IMG/VR virus record: IMGVR_UViG_3300025617_000105
Location: 1 to 25,347 of that record
Direction: 5' to 3' (one strand)
DNA length: 25,347 bases
Source: a virus
The notes beneath the pieces were generated by a model. The model was not told the origin of the DNA. It searched no databases and saw nothing but the letters and a program-made list of their open reading frames with translations. Positions 1 to 7,512 of this stretch are shown here, in pieces. The position numbers were made by a program, and so were the translations under genes. Every line of letters starts with the position of its first letter. Position 1 is the first letter of the stretch.

Positions 1-58
1 AGACTGGCGGCACCAGCAGCAAAAGCATTAAAAACTGGCTCACTGTTGAGTGCTCCAT
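1..58 (-). CDS. 5' fragment of a further gene at the window edge (unknown)
   Basis: Only the first 19 codons are in the window. The ATG at 58-56 follows a strong Shine-Dalgarno (GGAGGA at 62-67) and lies 14 bases after the stop of the upstream glycosyltransferase, so it continues the - strand operon. The peptide begins MEHSTVSQFLMLLLLVPPV. Its hydrophobic run could be the start of a membrane segment or signal, but this is too short to assign. Another reading frame from the ATG at 69 stops after nine codons. Confidence 0.45.
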   Translation of the reverse strand, partial: MEHSTVSQFLMLLLLVPPV

Positions 59-72
59 ATTTCCTCCATAAA

Positions 73-918
73 CTAAACTTCATTCCAATACGCTTCTGGT
101 CTGTGCTGCACAAGGTCCTTTTCTTTGCTCTTGCCTACAAACTTGCGATCGCCTTTCATGTGATCAAACCATGTACCTAACACAGAATTAATATAAGGAT
201 GACCTCCGCCGCCAGTTTTGGCATTGCGGTTGACAATGTTTGCAGTATAGTCTAGTACGTTTGGATCAATCTTTTTTAGATTGTTAAGTATGTGTCCAAA
301 CACAAAACTATCGTGCCATTCTTCCAAGGTAAAAATCCCATTATCAGCATCGTTGTACATTCTTTCAAATTCTGTTAAAAACTTTTGACACATGTTGTGT
401 TTTAGATTTAATCCGTAAAATCCGCACTCTGGCCAAGTGTTAGATCCTTTGCCTCTACCTACATATGTAAGCCACTTGTCTTTGGGCAACAGCTCTACAA
501 ATTCGTGATAAGAAATATTGCTGTGTACAAATGTGTCGGCGTCCATCCACACTAACCAATCAGTATCAACTTTTTGTGCAGCATCAAAGATTGCATATAC
601 TTTATGACTAAAACGTATTGCGTCCCACTTAAATTCTTTGTGCCAGTCTCTCGGACGTCTTGCTTTGATGTCTTCTGGACACTTGCCGTTTGCTTTTGGA
701 ACATCTTTCCATTGTTCTTTAAACGCAACTAGTTTAGGTAAGTTGTGATTAACATCATAGATATCAATGTGTGGACCTTTTGCTTCAGGTGTACAGTCTT
801 CTGCATACACCATTAGCTTAATCTTGTTGTCCACACGTTCAGCGAAGCTGTCGATAAATCGCTGTCCGTATTTTTGCATACCTTCTTCGTGGAATGTTGT
901 TACTACTGTTACGCTCAT
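73..918 (-). CDS. GT-A-type glycosyltransferase-like protein
   Basis: A 281-aa protein with the layout of a small nucleotide-sugar-dependent glycosyltransferase. The N-terminus is a beta-strand run (MSVTVVTTFH). A hydrophobic strand then leads into WLVWMDADTF at 121-130, whose D126-A-D128 is the DxD motif that binds metal and sugar-nucleotide. A later WHDSF (201-205) could hold a catalytic acid, as in related GT-A enzymes. There is no signal peptide or membrane helix, so it probably acts in the cytoplasm. The start overlaps the upstream gene's stop by 4 bases (ATGA type), which suggests translational coupling. It is the last complete gene of the glycan cassette. The substrate cannot be deduced. 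The fold assignment is fairly safe, the family less so. Confidence 0.65.
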   Translation of the reverse strand: MSVTVVTTFHEEGMQKYGQRFIDSFAERVDNKIKLMVYAEDCTPEAKGPHIDIYDVNHNLPKLVAFKEQWKDVPKANGKCPEDIKARRPRDWHKEFKWDAIRFSHKVYAIFDAAQKVDTDWLVWMDADTFVHSNISYHEFVELLPKDKWLTYVGRGKGSNTWPECGFYGLNLKHNMCQKFLTEFERMYNDADNGIFTLEEWHDSFVFGHILNNLKKIDPNVLDYTANIVNRNAKTGGGGHPYINSVLGTWFDHMKGDRKFVGKSKEKDLVQHRPEAYWNEV

Positions 919-1856
919 TTGTTAGCCCATTTCTTCATGTGTTGCCATGCCATGCCTGATTTTAATTCGTCTAGTCTCCAATGACTCATTGCAATTTTTT
1001 TAATCCAAGGTTCTCTGTCGTATATTCTTAAATTTTCGAGTTCTCTTACATCATTATGTGCAACGTCAGCTGCCTGACTGTTTTTAGGATCTAAAACAAA
1101 AATTGGTACTCCTTCAATTGCTGCTGCTACTGCTGGACTACTATTATGATTTATCATACAATACGCATCATTTAGTTCACTCATAAGAGGTTTTCTCGGA
1201 TCGCTTATACTTACATTCTTATAAGGTATACGAGATATTTTTTTATAATGATCTCTTTGTTTTTTATCACCTGGATGAAATCTTACTACAATAGGCCTAT
1301 CACTATTTCTTCGTATTCTAAGTATTAAAGGATGTAGCCATTGTATAATACCTGTGCCTCCCATACTCCAGCCACCGTCTCTTTGGCAACAAATAAGAAT
1401 ATTCCCGCCGGCACTAGCTTTCTTCCATGGTTTCAATTGTATGCCTAAGTCTTTGCTGAGTTGACTCCATCTATCACCGTCTACTGGATCCCAGCAATAT
1501 TCTCCTGTGCTAGGAAAAATACCGTCATAGCTATAGCGTAGATATGTCTTTGTGTTACCCGGATCTGCATATAAAAATAAATTAGCATCAGCAATAATGG
1601 TACGTTTGCCTGCTGCTTTTTGATTTTCTAATACGTCTCTTCTTAGATTCAAATGCGGAACATGTTTACTTTCCGGATGTACAAATCCTTGTAGTACAGC
1701 AATATCACTTGCATAATGATGATAATTTCTAACTATCACTCCCTGATCGCCGCTGCGATTAACGCCTTCGATAAAATATTCTAACAGTCTAGGCTTTTCT
1801 GGATTCTTATTACCGGGAGGAATGCCTCGAAGATATGCATTAACAGATATACTCAT
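915..1856 (-). CDS. GT-B/capsule-type transferase, paralogue 1
   Basis: A 313-aa cytoplasmic protein. The C-terminal half has marks of the capsule-synthesis / CDP-glycerol-transferase-like GT-B group: a strand with VVRFHPGD (190-197, the HP motif) and then NHNSSPAVAAAIEGVPIF (236-253), the Ser-rich loop and helix that bind donor phosphate in that group. A CCQRDGGWS segment (156-164) begins the C-terminal domain. The tail (EPWIKKIAMSHW..GMAWQHM) aligns by eye with the 4145-5077 protein (ESWCNKIAFMQW..GYAWQLL), so the two are paralogues; the 1853-2659 protein is a more distant relative. It overlaps both neighbours by 4 bases. The donor could be a nucleotide sugar or a CDP-polyol. The family assignment rests on motifs only. 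Confidence 0.6.
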   Translation of the reverse strand: MSISVNAYLRGIPPGNKNPEKPRLLEYFIEGVNRSGDQGVIVRNYHHYASDIAVLQGFVHPESKHVPHLNLRRDVLENQKAAGKRTIIADANLFLYADPGNTKTYLRYSYDGIFPSTGEYCWDPVDGDRWSQLSKDLGIQLKPWKKASAGGNILICCQRDGGWSMGGTGIIQWLHPLILRIRRNSDRPIVVRFHPGDKKQRDHYKKISRIPYKNVSISDPRKPLMSELNDAYCMINHNSSPAVAAAIEGVPIFVLDPKNSQAADVAHNDVRELENLRIYDREPWIKKIAMSHWRLDELKSGMAWQHMKKWANK

Positions 1857-2659
1857 AAATCTAATTCCTTAATTAAGCGATATGCTAAACCGCTTCCTAG
1901 TTCACCTGGAGTATATTGACAGTATGCAAGGTAATTTAATAATTTTTTAAATTCTAGTTCATCTGGATACATTGGTGTTTCTATTTGACTTAGGTCTGTA
2001 TTAGCAAGATGTTGTGTTGCTGTTGGTGCCATTGTAAAGGCAGGAATGCCGTAGTGTATTGCTTCTAGTGCTGCTATACTTTGATATGTAACTAGTGCCC
2101 AAATGCCGTCTCTTGCACACTGTGATGCAATGTTATTTCCGCCTACTCTCTCGCTACGTAGACCTTTGTCTCTGATAATAATTTTTCTATCAGTATGTTT
2201 TTTAATTTCAGTAATTGTTGTTTCTAACCAATCTTCTCTATTAACTCCATAAAACGCACCTGGCTTGCCACTAGGTGTAACTAATAATATAGGGCCATTG
2301 TCTGGTCGAGATTTTTGTCCATTATATTTCATCCACGGATGTATTTCTAACATTCTGTCAAATCTATCTTTAGGAACATCAACAATTTTCTCAACATGTT
2401 GTACATTATTTTTTACAACTCGATAGTACCATTTTTTCTTTTGTGCATTACCGATGTATCCGTTGTCGATATAGTAAAAGTCTCGTCTAGTTTTCCAACA
2501 ATCTTTAATAATTTTTCGTTTAGACATACTACGAAACGCAACTGGGACATCAATAGGATAGTGATCAATTTGTTCTTTGGCAATTACTTGTCCAGCTGTG
2601 CCATGCAGCCACAATCTTACCATTTCGTCGCTGCTATCAAGGCCTAACATCTTAGCCAT
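1853..2659 (-). CDS. GT-B-like transferase, divergent paralogue lacking the HP motif
   Basis: A 268-aa protein. Its C-terminal third matches the other two GT-B-like proteins of the cassette: TYQSIAALEAIHYGIPAFTM (191-210) corresponds to their Ser/Thr loop plus GIP/GVP helix, and the end GLAYRLI matches their AWQLL/AWQHM. Where they have R-x-HP, this protein has IIIRDKGLR (160-168), so the conserved His-Pro is replaced by Asp-Lys. The middle part (FYYIDNGYIGN at 61-71) is like a conserved family I recall from marine phages and picocyanobacteria. It may use a different donor or be catalytically altered. It overlaps the upstream GT8-like gene by 8 bases. An ATG at codon 4 is an alternative start. 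Confidence 0.55.
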   Translation of the reverse strand: MAKMLGLDSSDEMVRLWLHGTAGQVIAKEQIDHYPIDVPVAFRSMSKRKIIKDCWKTRRDFYYIDNGYIGNAQKKKWYYRVVKNNVQHVEKIVDVPKDRFDRMLEIHPWMKYNGQKSRPDNGPILLVTPSGKPGAFYGVNREDWLETTITEIKKHTDRKIIIRDKGLRSERVGGNNIASQCARDGIWALVTYQSIAALEAIHYGIPAFTMAPTATQHLANTDLSQIETPMYPDELEFKKLLNYLAYCQYTPGELGSGLAYRLIKELDL

Positions 2660-3326
2660 TCATCATGTCCTGTAGTTCGTCTTTCCAAAGTTTATTGAAC
2701 TCGCAGTTTCTATAGTTTTCAAACCACGGTCCGCCTTCTGTGTAGTGTATTAGTTTAGGAGTTTCAATGTCATCGTACACACCTACTAGGTAGTTCCATG
2801 TATGATCTAACTTGCCAATCTCTTCGTCTTTAAGCCAGCTGAATCTATGAAAGTATGCACCATTAAGTTCTGGATCGTTTACCATGTCCTGTGTAAGTCT
2901 AGCATTACTAGGGTGCGCACAGTTAAACAGTACAACACTTGACCAGTTCTTGCGTGGATAGACAGTTTGCTTTTGTCCGTCCATCTTCATGCCTTCTTTG
3001 GGTGTGTAATCGTGCTGTACACACATAACAGCATACTTGTCGTCTGCTTGATCAAACAGTTCTTTGATGTCAGTGGTAAGGATCATATCGCAATCCATAA
3101 ACACTGCCCATCCTTTGAAGTTAGCAAGTTCTGGTACTAAGAAGCGTGTAAATGTAAACTCTGTACTTGCAAGTTTATCTTTCGGTCGTGTATACCAGCC
3201 GGCGTCTCGCAGTTCTTTTTGCACTAGTGGACGTACATTTGCTTCTGGTTGTTTTGTTAAGATACTATGCTTACATACTTGATAAGCAATATCTTCTCTT
3301 GGATCATATCCTACAAATACTTTCAT
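2652..3326 (-). CDS. GT8-like glycosyltransferase
   Basis: A 224-aa compact GT-A enzyme. The N-terminus MKVFVGYDPREDIAYQVCKH is typical of small GT8-like proteins of marine phages. FMDCDM (76-81) contains the DxD motif (D78-C-D80) for Mn and sugar-nucleotide binding. HYTEGGPWF (194-202) matches the family's C-terminal HxxGxxxPW-type motif, whose His helps bind the metal. The length is that of a bare catalytic domain without a membrane anchor. It overlaps the upstream nucleotidyltransferase-cupin gene by 4 bases and the downstream GT-B-like gene by 8. The activity is well supported; donor and acceptor are unknown. Confidence 0.75.
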   Translation of the reverse strand: MKVFVGYDPREDIAYQVCKHSILTKQPEANVRPLVQKELRDAGWYTRPKDKLASTEFTFTRFLVPELANFKGWAVFMDCDMILTTDIKELFDQADDKYAVMCVQHDYTPKEGMKMDGQKQTVYPRKNWSSVVLFNCAHPSNARLTQDMVNDPELNGAYFHRFSWLKDEEIGKLDHTWNYLVGVYDDIETPKLIHYTEGGPWFENYRNCEFNKLWKDELQDMMNG

Positions 3327-4120
3327 TCTACTATCTTTCTGTTTTTAATGTCTCGTCTTTCGATGTCTTCTTCGTAGCACTCTCCTCGTTGTATTTCAAG
3401 AATGTGTGCATTTTCTCCGTTAGGATTGCTTGCTTGATGCCAGACTTTTTTGCCTATTTCATACGGCATTGAGTGTTGTTGTAGATGAACAATGTCGTAT
3501 CTACCTTCCCACTCTGTTTCCATTTTGACTACACCTTCGAGAACAGTCCATTGTTCGCTACGTTTAAAGTGTCGTTGGTCGCTTAGGCTTTTGCCAGGAT
3601 AGATTACAAGTTCTTTTACTTTGTAACCCTTTTCTGGTTTATCATCTAGCACACGCCAGTAGCCCCAATCACGTTCTGTCTTTTGTGTTTTCCATTCGTC
3701 GAGTATCCAACTACTGCTGTTAGCTTTGTTACTGCCGCCTACTCTCCACGCAAATTCTACATCCGGATGATCTTTCCATGCAGTGTATTCGGGTGTTGAG
3801 GTATTGGTTCTATCGCCTCCATTAGCAAACAACAGTTTCCAACTGCTACCTTTGGTTGCTAATACAAAACCTATTGCACTACATGCACTGTCGTCATCGT
3901 CATCGAATCCAATAACTTCATCTACACAGCCTAGTTCTTTGATGATAGCGGCACGTTCTTCAAAGGGCATAAACGGTCTGCCTTTCTTGCGTGTAAGCCA
4001 TTCGTCACTGTTTACACCAACAACTAAGTGTTCACCAAGTTCTCGTGCTGCTCTAAAATATTCTATATGTCCTGAATGTAGTGGATCAAAGCCACCTGTA
4101 ACTAATACTACTTTGCTCAT
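3323..4120 (-). CDS. Nucleotidyltransferase-cupin fusion (cytidylyltransferase-like plus mannose-6-phosphate isomerase type II-like)
   Basis: A 265-aa two-domain protein. Residues 1-145 are a cytidylyltransferase-like nucleotidyltransferase of the RfaE/TagD type: GGFDPLHSGH (9-18) carries the HxGH signature, RKKGRPFMPFEERAAII follows, and SSSWIL (135-140) stands for the ISSTxI motif. Residues about 165-250 are a cupin like the C-terminal domain of type II mannose-6-phosphate isomerases: VIYPGKSLSDQRHFKRSEQW (172-191), then a second His in VWHQA (226-230). The protein could activate a phosphorylated sugar or polyol to an NDP form while the cupin isomerises or binds a sugar. It would supply donors to the transferases around it. 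The gene has no Shine-Dalgarno; a late-promoter motif lies exactly 5 bases before its ATG. Confidence 0.75.
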   Translation of the reverse strand: MSKVVLVTGGFDPLHSGHIEYFRAARELGEHLVVGVNSDEWLTRKKGRPFMPFEERAAIIKELGCVDEVIGFDDDDDSACSAIGFVLATKGSSWKLLFANGGDRTNTSTPEYTAWKDHPDVEFAWRVGGSNKANSSSWILDEWKTQKTERDWGYWRVLDDKPEKGYKVKELVIYPGKSLSDQRHFKRSEQWTVLEGVVKMETEWEGRYDIVHLQQHSMPYEIGKKVWHQASNPNGENAHILEIQRGECYEEDIERRDIKNRKIVE

Positions 4121-4125
4121 GTAGA

Positions 4126-4133
4126 TATTTATG
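4126..4133 (-). promoter_or_regulatory. Late promoter CATAAATA, 5 nt before ATG
   Basis: On the - strand CATAAATA is followed by TCTAC and then the ATG at 4120. T4 late promoters (TATAAATA) start transcription about six bases past the motif, here on the A of ATG. It lies inside the glycan cassette, in the 24-base gap after the 4145-5077 gene, so the downstream half of the cassette may be expressed late on its own transcript. Confidence 0.6.
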
Positions 4134-4144
4134 TATGCAGTTTA

Positions 4145-5077
4145 TTATTGTTTGTTATCTTGAGGCATTATCTGGCGAAGTAATTGCCAAGCATAACCGT
4201 CCTGCATTTCTTTTCCTGACCATTGCATAAAGGCTATTTTATTACACCAGCTTTCTCTATCAGGTTCTATAGTTTTTTCAATATCATCTAATGTATTAGG
4301 TATTAAAGAATAACTTAATGCACTAGGATCTAATGTAAAAGCCGGAATTCCATATAAAACAGATTCTACACAACTAGTACTATTATAAGTTACAGTACAC
4401 CAAGATCTATTAAAGTCGTCATACAAGTCTGGTAATAAAGAAATTGTAACTCTATTATCATCTTTATATTTGTTTCTTAAGATAACTTTCATTTTAGTAT
4501 CTTTAGGATGCTCGCGAATAATAATAGGACGATCAGTAACAAGTTTAATTTTTTCAATAGCTTCAAATACAACATCTTCATATTGTTTGCCGTTGTCCCA
4601 TATTCGTGTTAATGCACTATCGCCGTATAATTGACAATTAAATAATATAGCATTGCCCCTGCGGTTCCAATCATGAACTTGTATATTATAAGTATTACTT
4701 AATTCTTGCCAACGATTATAACTAGGATCGTAAGGATGAATGCCTGTGTCTGCAAAATAATGATTCCAACTAAATCGATACCATTGTTTTTCAAAGGGCA
4801 CACCCTTGGGATGCACACTAATGCCATTAGCTGACCGTAAAACTGGTAATTCTTTTATTAATATAGGTTTATTCTTTTTTTGAATACCTTCATATACATG
4901 GTCTATATATTTTTTTGCTTCGTTTGGCATTCCTGTTTGTAGTATAAAATCACAGTTAATTGCATCTAAATCGCTATATTCAATAGGTATTAGTTGATCT
5001 TGTTTAGTAGATTCGATTAAAGACTGTGCTTGCCAAACTTTTTTCCATTTAGCATGCTTTACAATAATCCCTTTCAT
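4145..5077 (-). CDS. GT-B/capsule-type transferase, paralogue 2
   Basis: A 310-aa protein paralogous to the product of 915-1856. Shared marks are ILFNCQLYGDS (144-154), TDRPIIIREHPKD (181-193, HP motif), YNSTSCVESVLYGIPAF (231-247) and the C-terminal WCNKIAFMQW..GYAWQLL. These fit the donor-binding domain of capsule or CDP-glycerol-type GT-B transferases. It is soluble, without a signal peptide. Its DNA is clearly AT-richer than the head and tail genes (for example 13 G/C in bases 4861-4920). A Shine-Dalgarno-like AAGGGA precedes the ATG. It overlaps the upstream methyltransferase by 4 bases. The specific substrate is unknown. Confidence 0.6.
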   Translation of the reverse strand: MKGIIVKHAKWKKVWQAQSLIESTKQDQLIPIEYSDLDAINCDFILQTGMPNEAKKYIDHVYEGIQKKNKPILIKELPVLRSANGISVHPKGVPFEKQWYRFSWNHYFADTGIHPYDPSYNRWQELSNTYNIQVHDWNRRGNAILFNCQLYGDSALTRIWDNGKQYEDVVFEAIEKIKLVTDRPIIIREHPKDTKMKVILRNKYKDDNRVTISLLPDLYDDFNRSWCTVTYNSTSCVESVLYGIPAFTLDPSALSYSLIPNTLDDIEKTIEPDRESWCNKIAFMQWSGKEMQDGYAWQLLRQIMPQDNKQ

Positions 5078-5583
5078 TTAATCCCTTTAATATGTAAATG
5101 AGGAGAAGTTATTGGTTCTAAGCTTATAATGTTTTTAAAACCCTTTTTCTCAAGAATCGATGTTAGCAAATCTTTATCGTAGCCGCTTTTATGTATATCC
5201 CACGTATCGTCAAAAACACCTCGTTGCCAACCCCATAGTCCGGCTAGTGCATGTCTTACTTGCTTTGTGTTATTTCTGTGATTAGTTAGCTGATTTAAAT
5301 GAAATGTTAAGTTAGGTAATACTATTTCGCATAGTCCTCCCGGCTTTAAAATTTTGTGCCAGACCTCTAACTGTTTTTCTCCTTGTGCAAAAGTTAAATG
5401 TTCAAAAAAATGTCTAGAAAAAATTTCATCAACACTGTTTTCTTTTACTTGTTTATCAATATCCCATGCAGGACAAACATAATCTATCCCGGGTAAATTG
5501 CGAATATCACAAGTCTTAAATCCTGCTTTTGTAGGAGTTTCACCACATCCAAATTCAAGTTTCATTTTTAAAACACAATCCAT
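5074..5583 (-). CDS. Class I SAM-dependent methyltransferase
   Basis: A 169-aa small Rossmann methyltransferase. Motif I is LEFGCGETP (9-17), the acidic residue after strand 2 is D26, FFEHL (59-63) is the post-motif II region, and LKPGGLCEIVLP (79-90) is the usual motif III. It resembles the predicted methyltransferases often found among polysaccharide genes. The start at 5583 is preceded by a weak purine-rich stretch (AAGAGA). Met7 (5565) is the only good alternative. Its start lies 29 bases inside the upstream methyltransferase gene, which implies coupled translation. It probably methylates a sugar or small metabolite in the cassette; the target is not visible. Confidence 0.7.
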   Translation of the reverse strand: MDCVLKMKLEFGCGETPTKAGFKTCDIRNLPGIDYVCPAWDIDKQVKENSVDEIFSRHFFEHLTFAQGEKQLEVWHKILKPGGLCEIVLPNLTFHLNQLTNHRNNTKQVRHALAGLWGWQRGVFDDTWDIHKSGYDKDLLTSILEKKGFKNIISLEPITSPHLHIKGIK

Positions 5584-6115
5584 TTTCTCTTATAAAGTCT
5601 CTCTCCATAGTACTAACAGACCTTATACTATTCGTTAAACTTTGATCAAATTTAAATCCGTAATTTTTAAAAGTGCTAATCCAATAGTTTTCAGATCTAC
5701 AATTTACATGATGATGTCCAGGTGTTCCTTCTGGAGCGTATGTCATTATAACTAAGTTTGCTTTCTGGAATGCTTTCATAAAATTGTCTAAATATTTTTC
5801 TTCGACATGTTCGACAAATTCACAACTATATGCAAGATCAAATGTTTTATCTATATCTACACTACCCTTTGTGAAGTCTTGTAAATAATACTTTTCAGGA
5901 TATTTTCTTTCTAATCTAAAGTCGCCGTCTATTCCATAAGAATCAATTCCTAATTCTCTACCTAACTCTACCATTCCTCCGGGTCCGCAACCGACATCGA
6001 TCATAGTTTTAACTTTTAGTGTATTAATAGCAAATTCTAAGATTCCTTGATCTATATGGGTTTTCATTTCGTGCCCGCCTAAATGTTTGTGACCTTTAGG
6101 GAAGTTTTTTGCCAT
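5555..6115 (-). CDS. Class I SAM-dependent methyltransferase
   Basis: A 186-aa Rossmann methyltransferase of the Methyltransf_11/23 kind. MIDVGCGPGG (38-47) is motif I, GIDGD (61-65) holds the acidic residue that binds the SAM ribose, and CEFVEHVEEKYLDNF (98-112) is the following signature. A His-rich N-terminus (KGHKHLGGHEMKTH) and GHHHVN (133-138) are unusual and could form a metal or substrate site. A Shine-Dalgarno (AAAGGAA) precedes the ATG. It overlaps the upstream glycosyltransferase by 20 bases. The target is unknown; glycan O- or N-methylation is inferred from the neighbours. Confidence 0.7.
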   Translation of the reverse strand: MAKNFPKGHKHLGGHEMKTHIDQGILEFAINTLKVKTMIDVGCGPGGMVELGRELGIDSYGIDGDFRLERKYPEKYYLQDFTKGSVDIDKTFDLAYSCEFVEHVEEKYLDNFMKAFQKANLVIMTYAPEGTPGHHHVNCRSENYWISTFKNYGFKFDQSLTNSIRSVSTMERDFIRENGLCFKNET

Positions 6116-6860
6116 AGGTTGTTCCTTTCCATTTTTCTAGTTCTATTTGAAACAGGTTTGATTCTTTTTTATTACCTTTGCCTGTTCTAAAATATGCGTC
6201 CTTCTTTTTGAAACTCCAAGTATTCCATAGTAAAGGCATATCTGTATAGTTACTGTTATTAAATATGTCTTGTAATACGTCTTGATCAACAAACCAGTAT
6301 GCGCCGTATTCACTTATCTTCTTATACAATTTATCAGACAATTGTTCTCTAAAAGATTGTCCTTTTTCACCTGTTCCTAAACTTAACGCACTTGCAATAA
6401 TAATTTCTGGGCGTTTTGGTTTACGCATACATTTTACAGTATGCGTTATTGACTGAAACGCTTCTTGATTAAACTCTTTAAATAATAAACTATCGCAATC
6501 AATTTGTAAGACATGCTGGTGAGGTTTAAATAACTTGTGTATTTGCAAAAATCTTGCACAGCTATAATACACTGTTAATTTATCTTTCTTTTGTCCATTT
6601 TTAACTATTTTACCTTCGGGAATATTTTTAATAAAACTTTCAGTAATTCTTTCGAATGTATAAGAAATTCGTTTATGCTTATAAAGACTTACATCATTTT
6701 TTAGCAATAAATGACAATGTATAGTTATCCAAGGAATTTGATTTAAAATGCTTTTGATTAGTGCAAGACCATAATTTTGATAATAGATATCGTCACAACT
6801 AAAATACACGATATGTTTGTGTTGTGGCAGATCTCCTTCAATATTTGGCAATCTAAACAA
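6096..6860 (-). CDS. GT-A-type glycosyltransferase-like protein, TTG start
   Basis: A 254-aa protein with GT-A features: HIVYFSCDDIYYQNYGLALI (16-35) as the N-terminal nucleotide-binding strand and helix, and VLQIDCDSLLF (117-127), whose D121-C-D123 is the DxD motif. The later YWFVDQDVLQDIF segment is like the one preceding the catalytic region in GT8-like enzymes. No ATG is available near the N-terminus; the first codon in this frame is TTG at 6860, with AGGAC upstream (a second TTG at 6851 is possible). It overlaps the FkbM-type gene by 8 bases. The base composition is very AT-rich. The substrate is unknown. Confidence 0.6.
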   Translation of the reverse strand: MFRLPNIEGDLPQHKHIVYFSCDDIYYQNYGLALIKSILNQIPWITIHCHLLLKNDVSLYKHKRISYTFERITESFIKNIPEGKIVKNGQKKDKLTVYYSCARFLQIHKLFKPHQHVLQIDCDSLLFKEFNQEAFQSITHTVKCMRKPKRPEIIIASALSLGTGEKGQSFREQLSDKLYKKISEYGAYWFVDQDVLQDIFNNSNYTDMPLLWNTWSFKKKDAYFRTGKGNKKESNLFQIELEKWKGTTYGKKLP

Positions 6861-7512
6861 TCTTTTTAGGTCCTATTATTATATTCTTACGCTGCATGTC
6901 GGCATACTCGTATTTAATATAATCTAATGGACGCAACGTTGTAAGAGGTTCAATATTTCTAAAACCGTATCGGCTTCCGTGATCTTTACATTCAAACATT
7001 ATAACAGGACGACAACGACGAATTGTTTCAAATGCTCCTTTAATCACATTTGTTTCAAATCCCTCAACGTCTATTTTAATAAAATCTACATTGTCTAAAT
7101 TAAAAGAATCAAGTGTGCGTATAGGAATATCTCCTTTACTGTTCGGAGTAACATGTGTTCCTAAAGTTTTCGGCTTACGAGTAATATTAACTAGTGATTG
7201 CTCGTGACCTAATCCAACCGGATGTAATAATACGTTATTACATTTTTGTCTTTTAATATTTTCTTCTAAACACGGAAATAAATCTGGATTAATTTCAAAG
7301 CTTTCTACACTATCAAAAATATTAGAAAGTTGATAAGATATAATACCTACGTGTGCTCCAACATCAACTGCAAGTCTAGTTTGTTTACAATGCCTGACAG
7401 CTAAATTTATTTGCTCTACTTGATAATTAGCTACATTGCCGTTTCCTCTGCGTTCAGCAGTTTTAAGACTTATGTCACCGTCAATAGTTATCCAATTACC
7501 TACTTCAATCAT
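6853..7512 (-). CDS. FkbM-family methyltransferase
   Basis: A 219-aa protein with clear FkbM signatures. LAVDVGAHVGIISYQLS (47-63) is SAM motif I, SFEINPD (71-77) contains the acidic ribose-binding residue, and FIKIDVEGFETNVIKGA (144-160) is the diagnostic FkbM motif. Members O-methylate sugars and other hydroxyls and are common in surface-glycan clusters. It is the first gene of the glycan cassette. Its ATG overlaps the uvsY stop in an ATGA arrangement, so the cassette is physically joined to the recombination operon with no terminator between them. The family is confident; the acceptor is not known. Confidence 0.85.
   Translation of the reverse strand: MIEVGNWITIDGDISLKTAERRGNGNVANYQVEQINLAVRHCKQTRLAVDVGAHVGIISYQLSNIFDSVESFEINPDLFPCLEENIKRQKCNNVLLHPVGLGHEQSLVNITRKPKTLGTHVTPNSKGDIPIRTLDSFNLDNVDFIKIDVEGFETNVIKGAFETIRRCRPVIMFECKDHGSRYGFRNIEPLTTLRPLDYIKYEYADMQRKNIIIGPKKIV

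Noticed and set aside
3167-3472. + strand open frame of 101 codons
   Set aside because: It lies antisense to two well-supported genes, is hydrophobic by codon complement, and has no ribosome binding site.
1-7512. Prophage or host genomic island origin of the glycan genes
   Set aside because: No integrase, att-like repeats or host housekeeping genes; the cassette is joined by overlaps to phage recombination genes.
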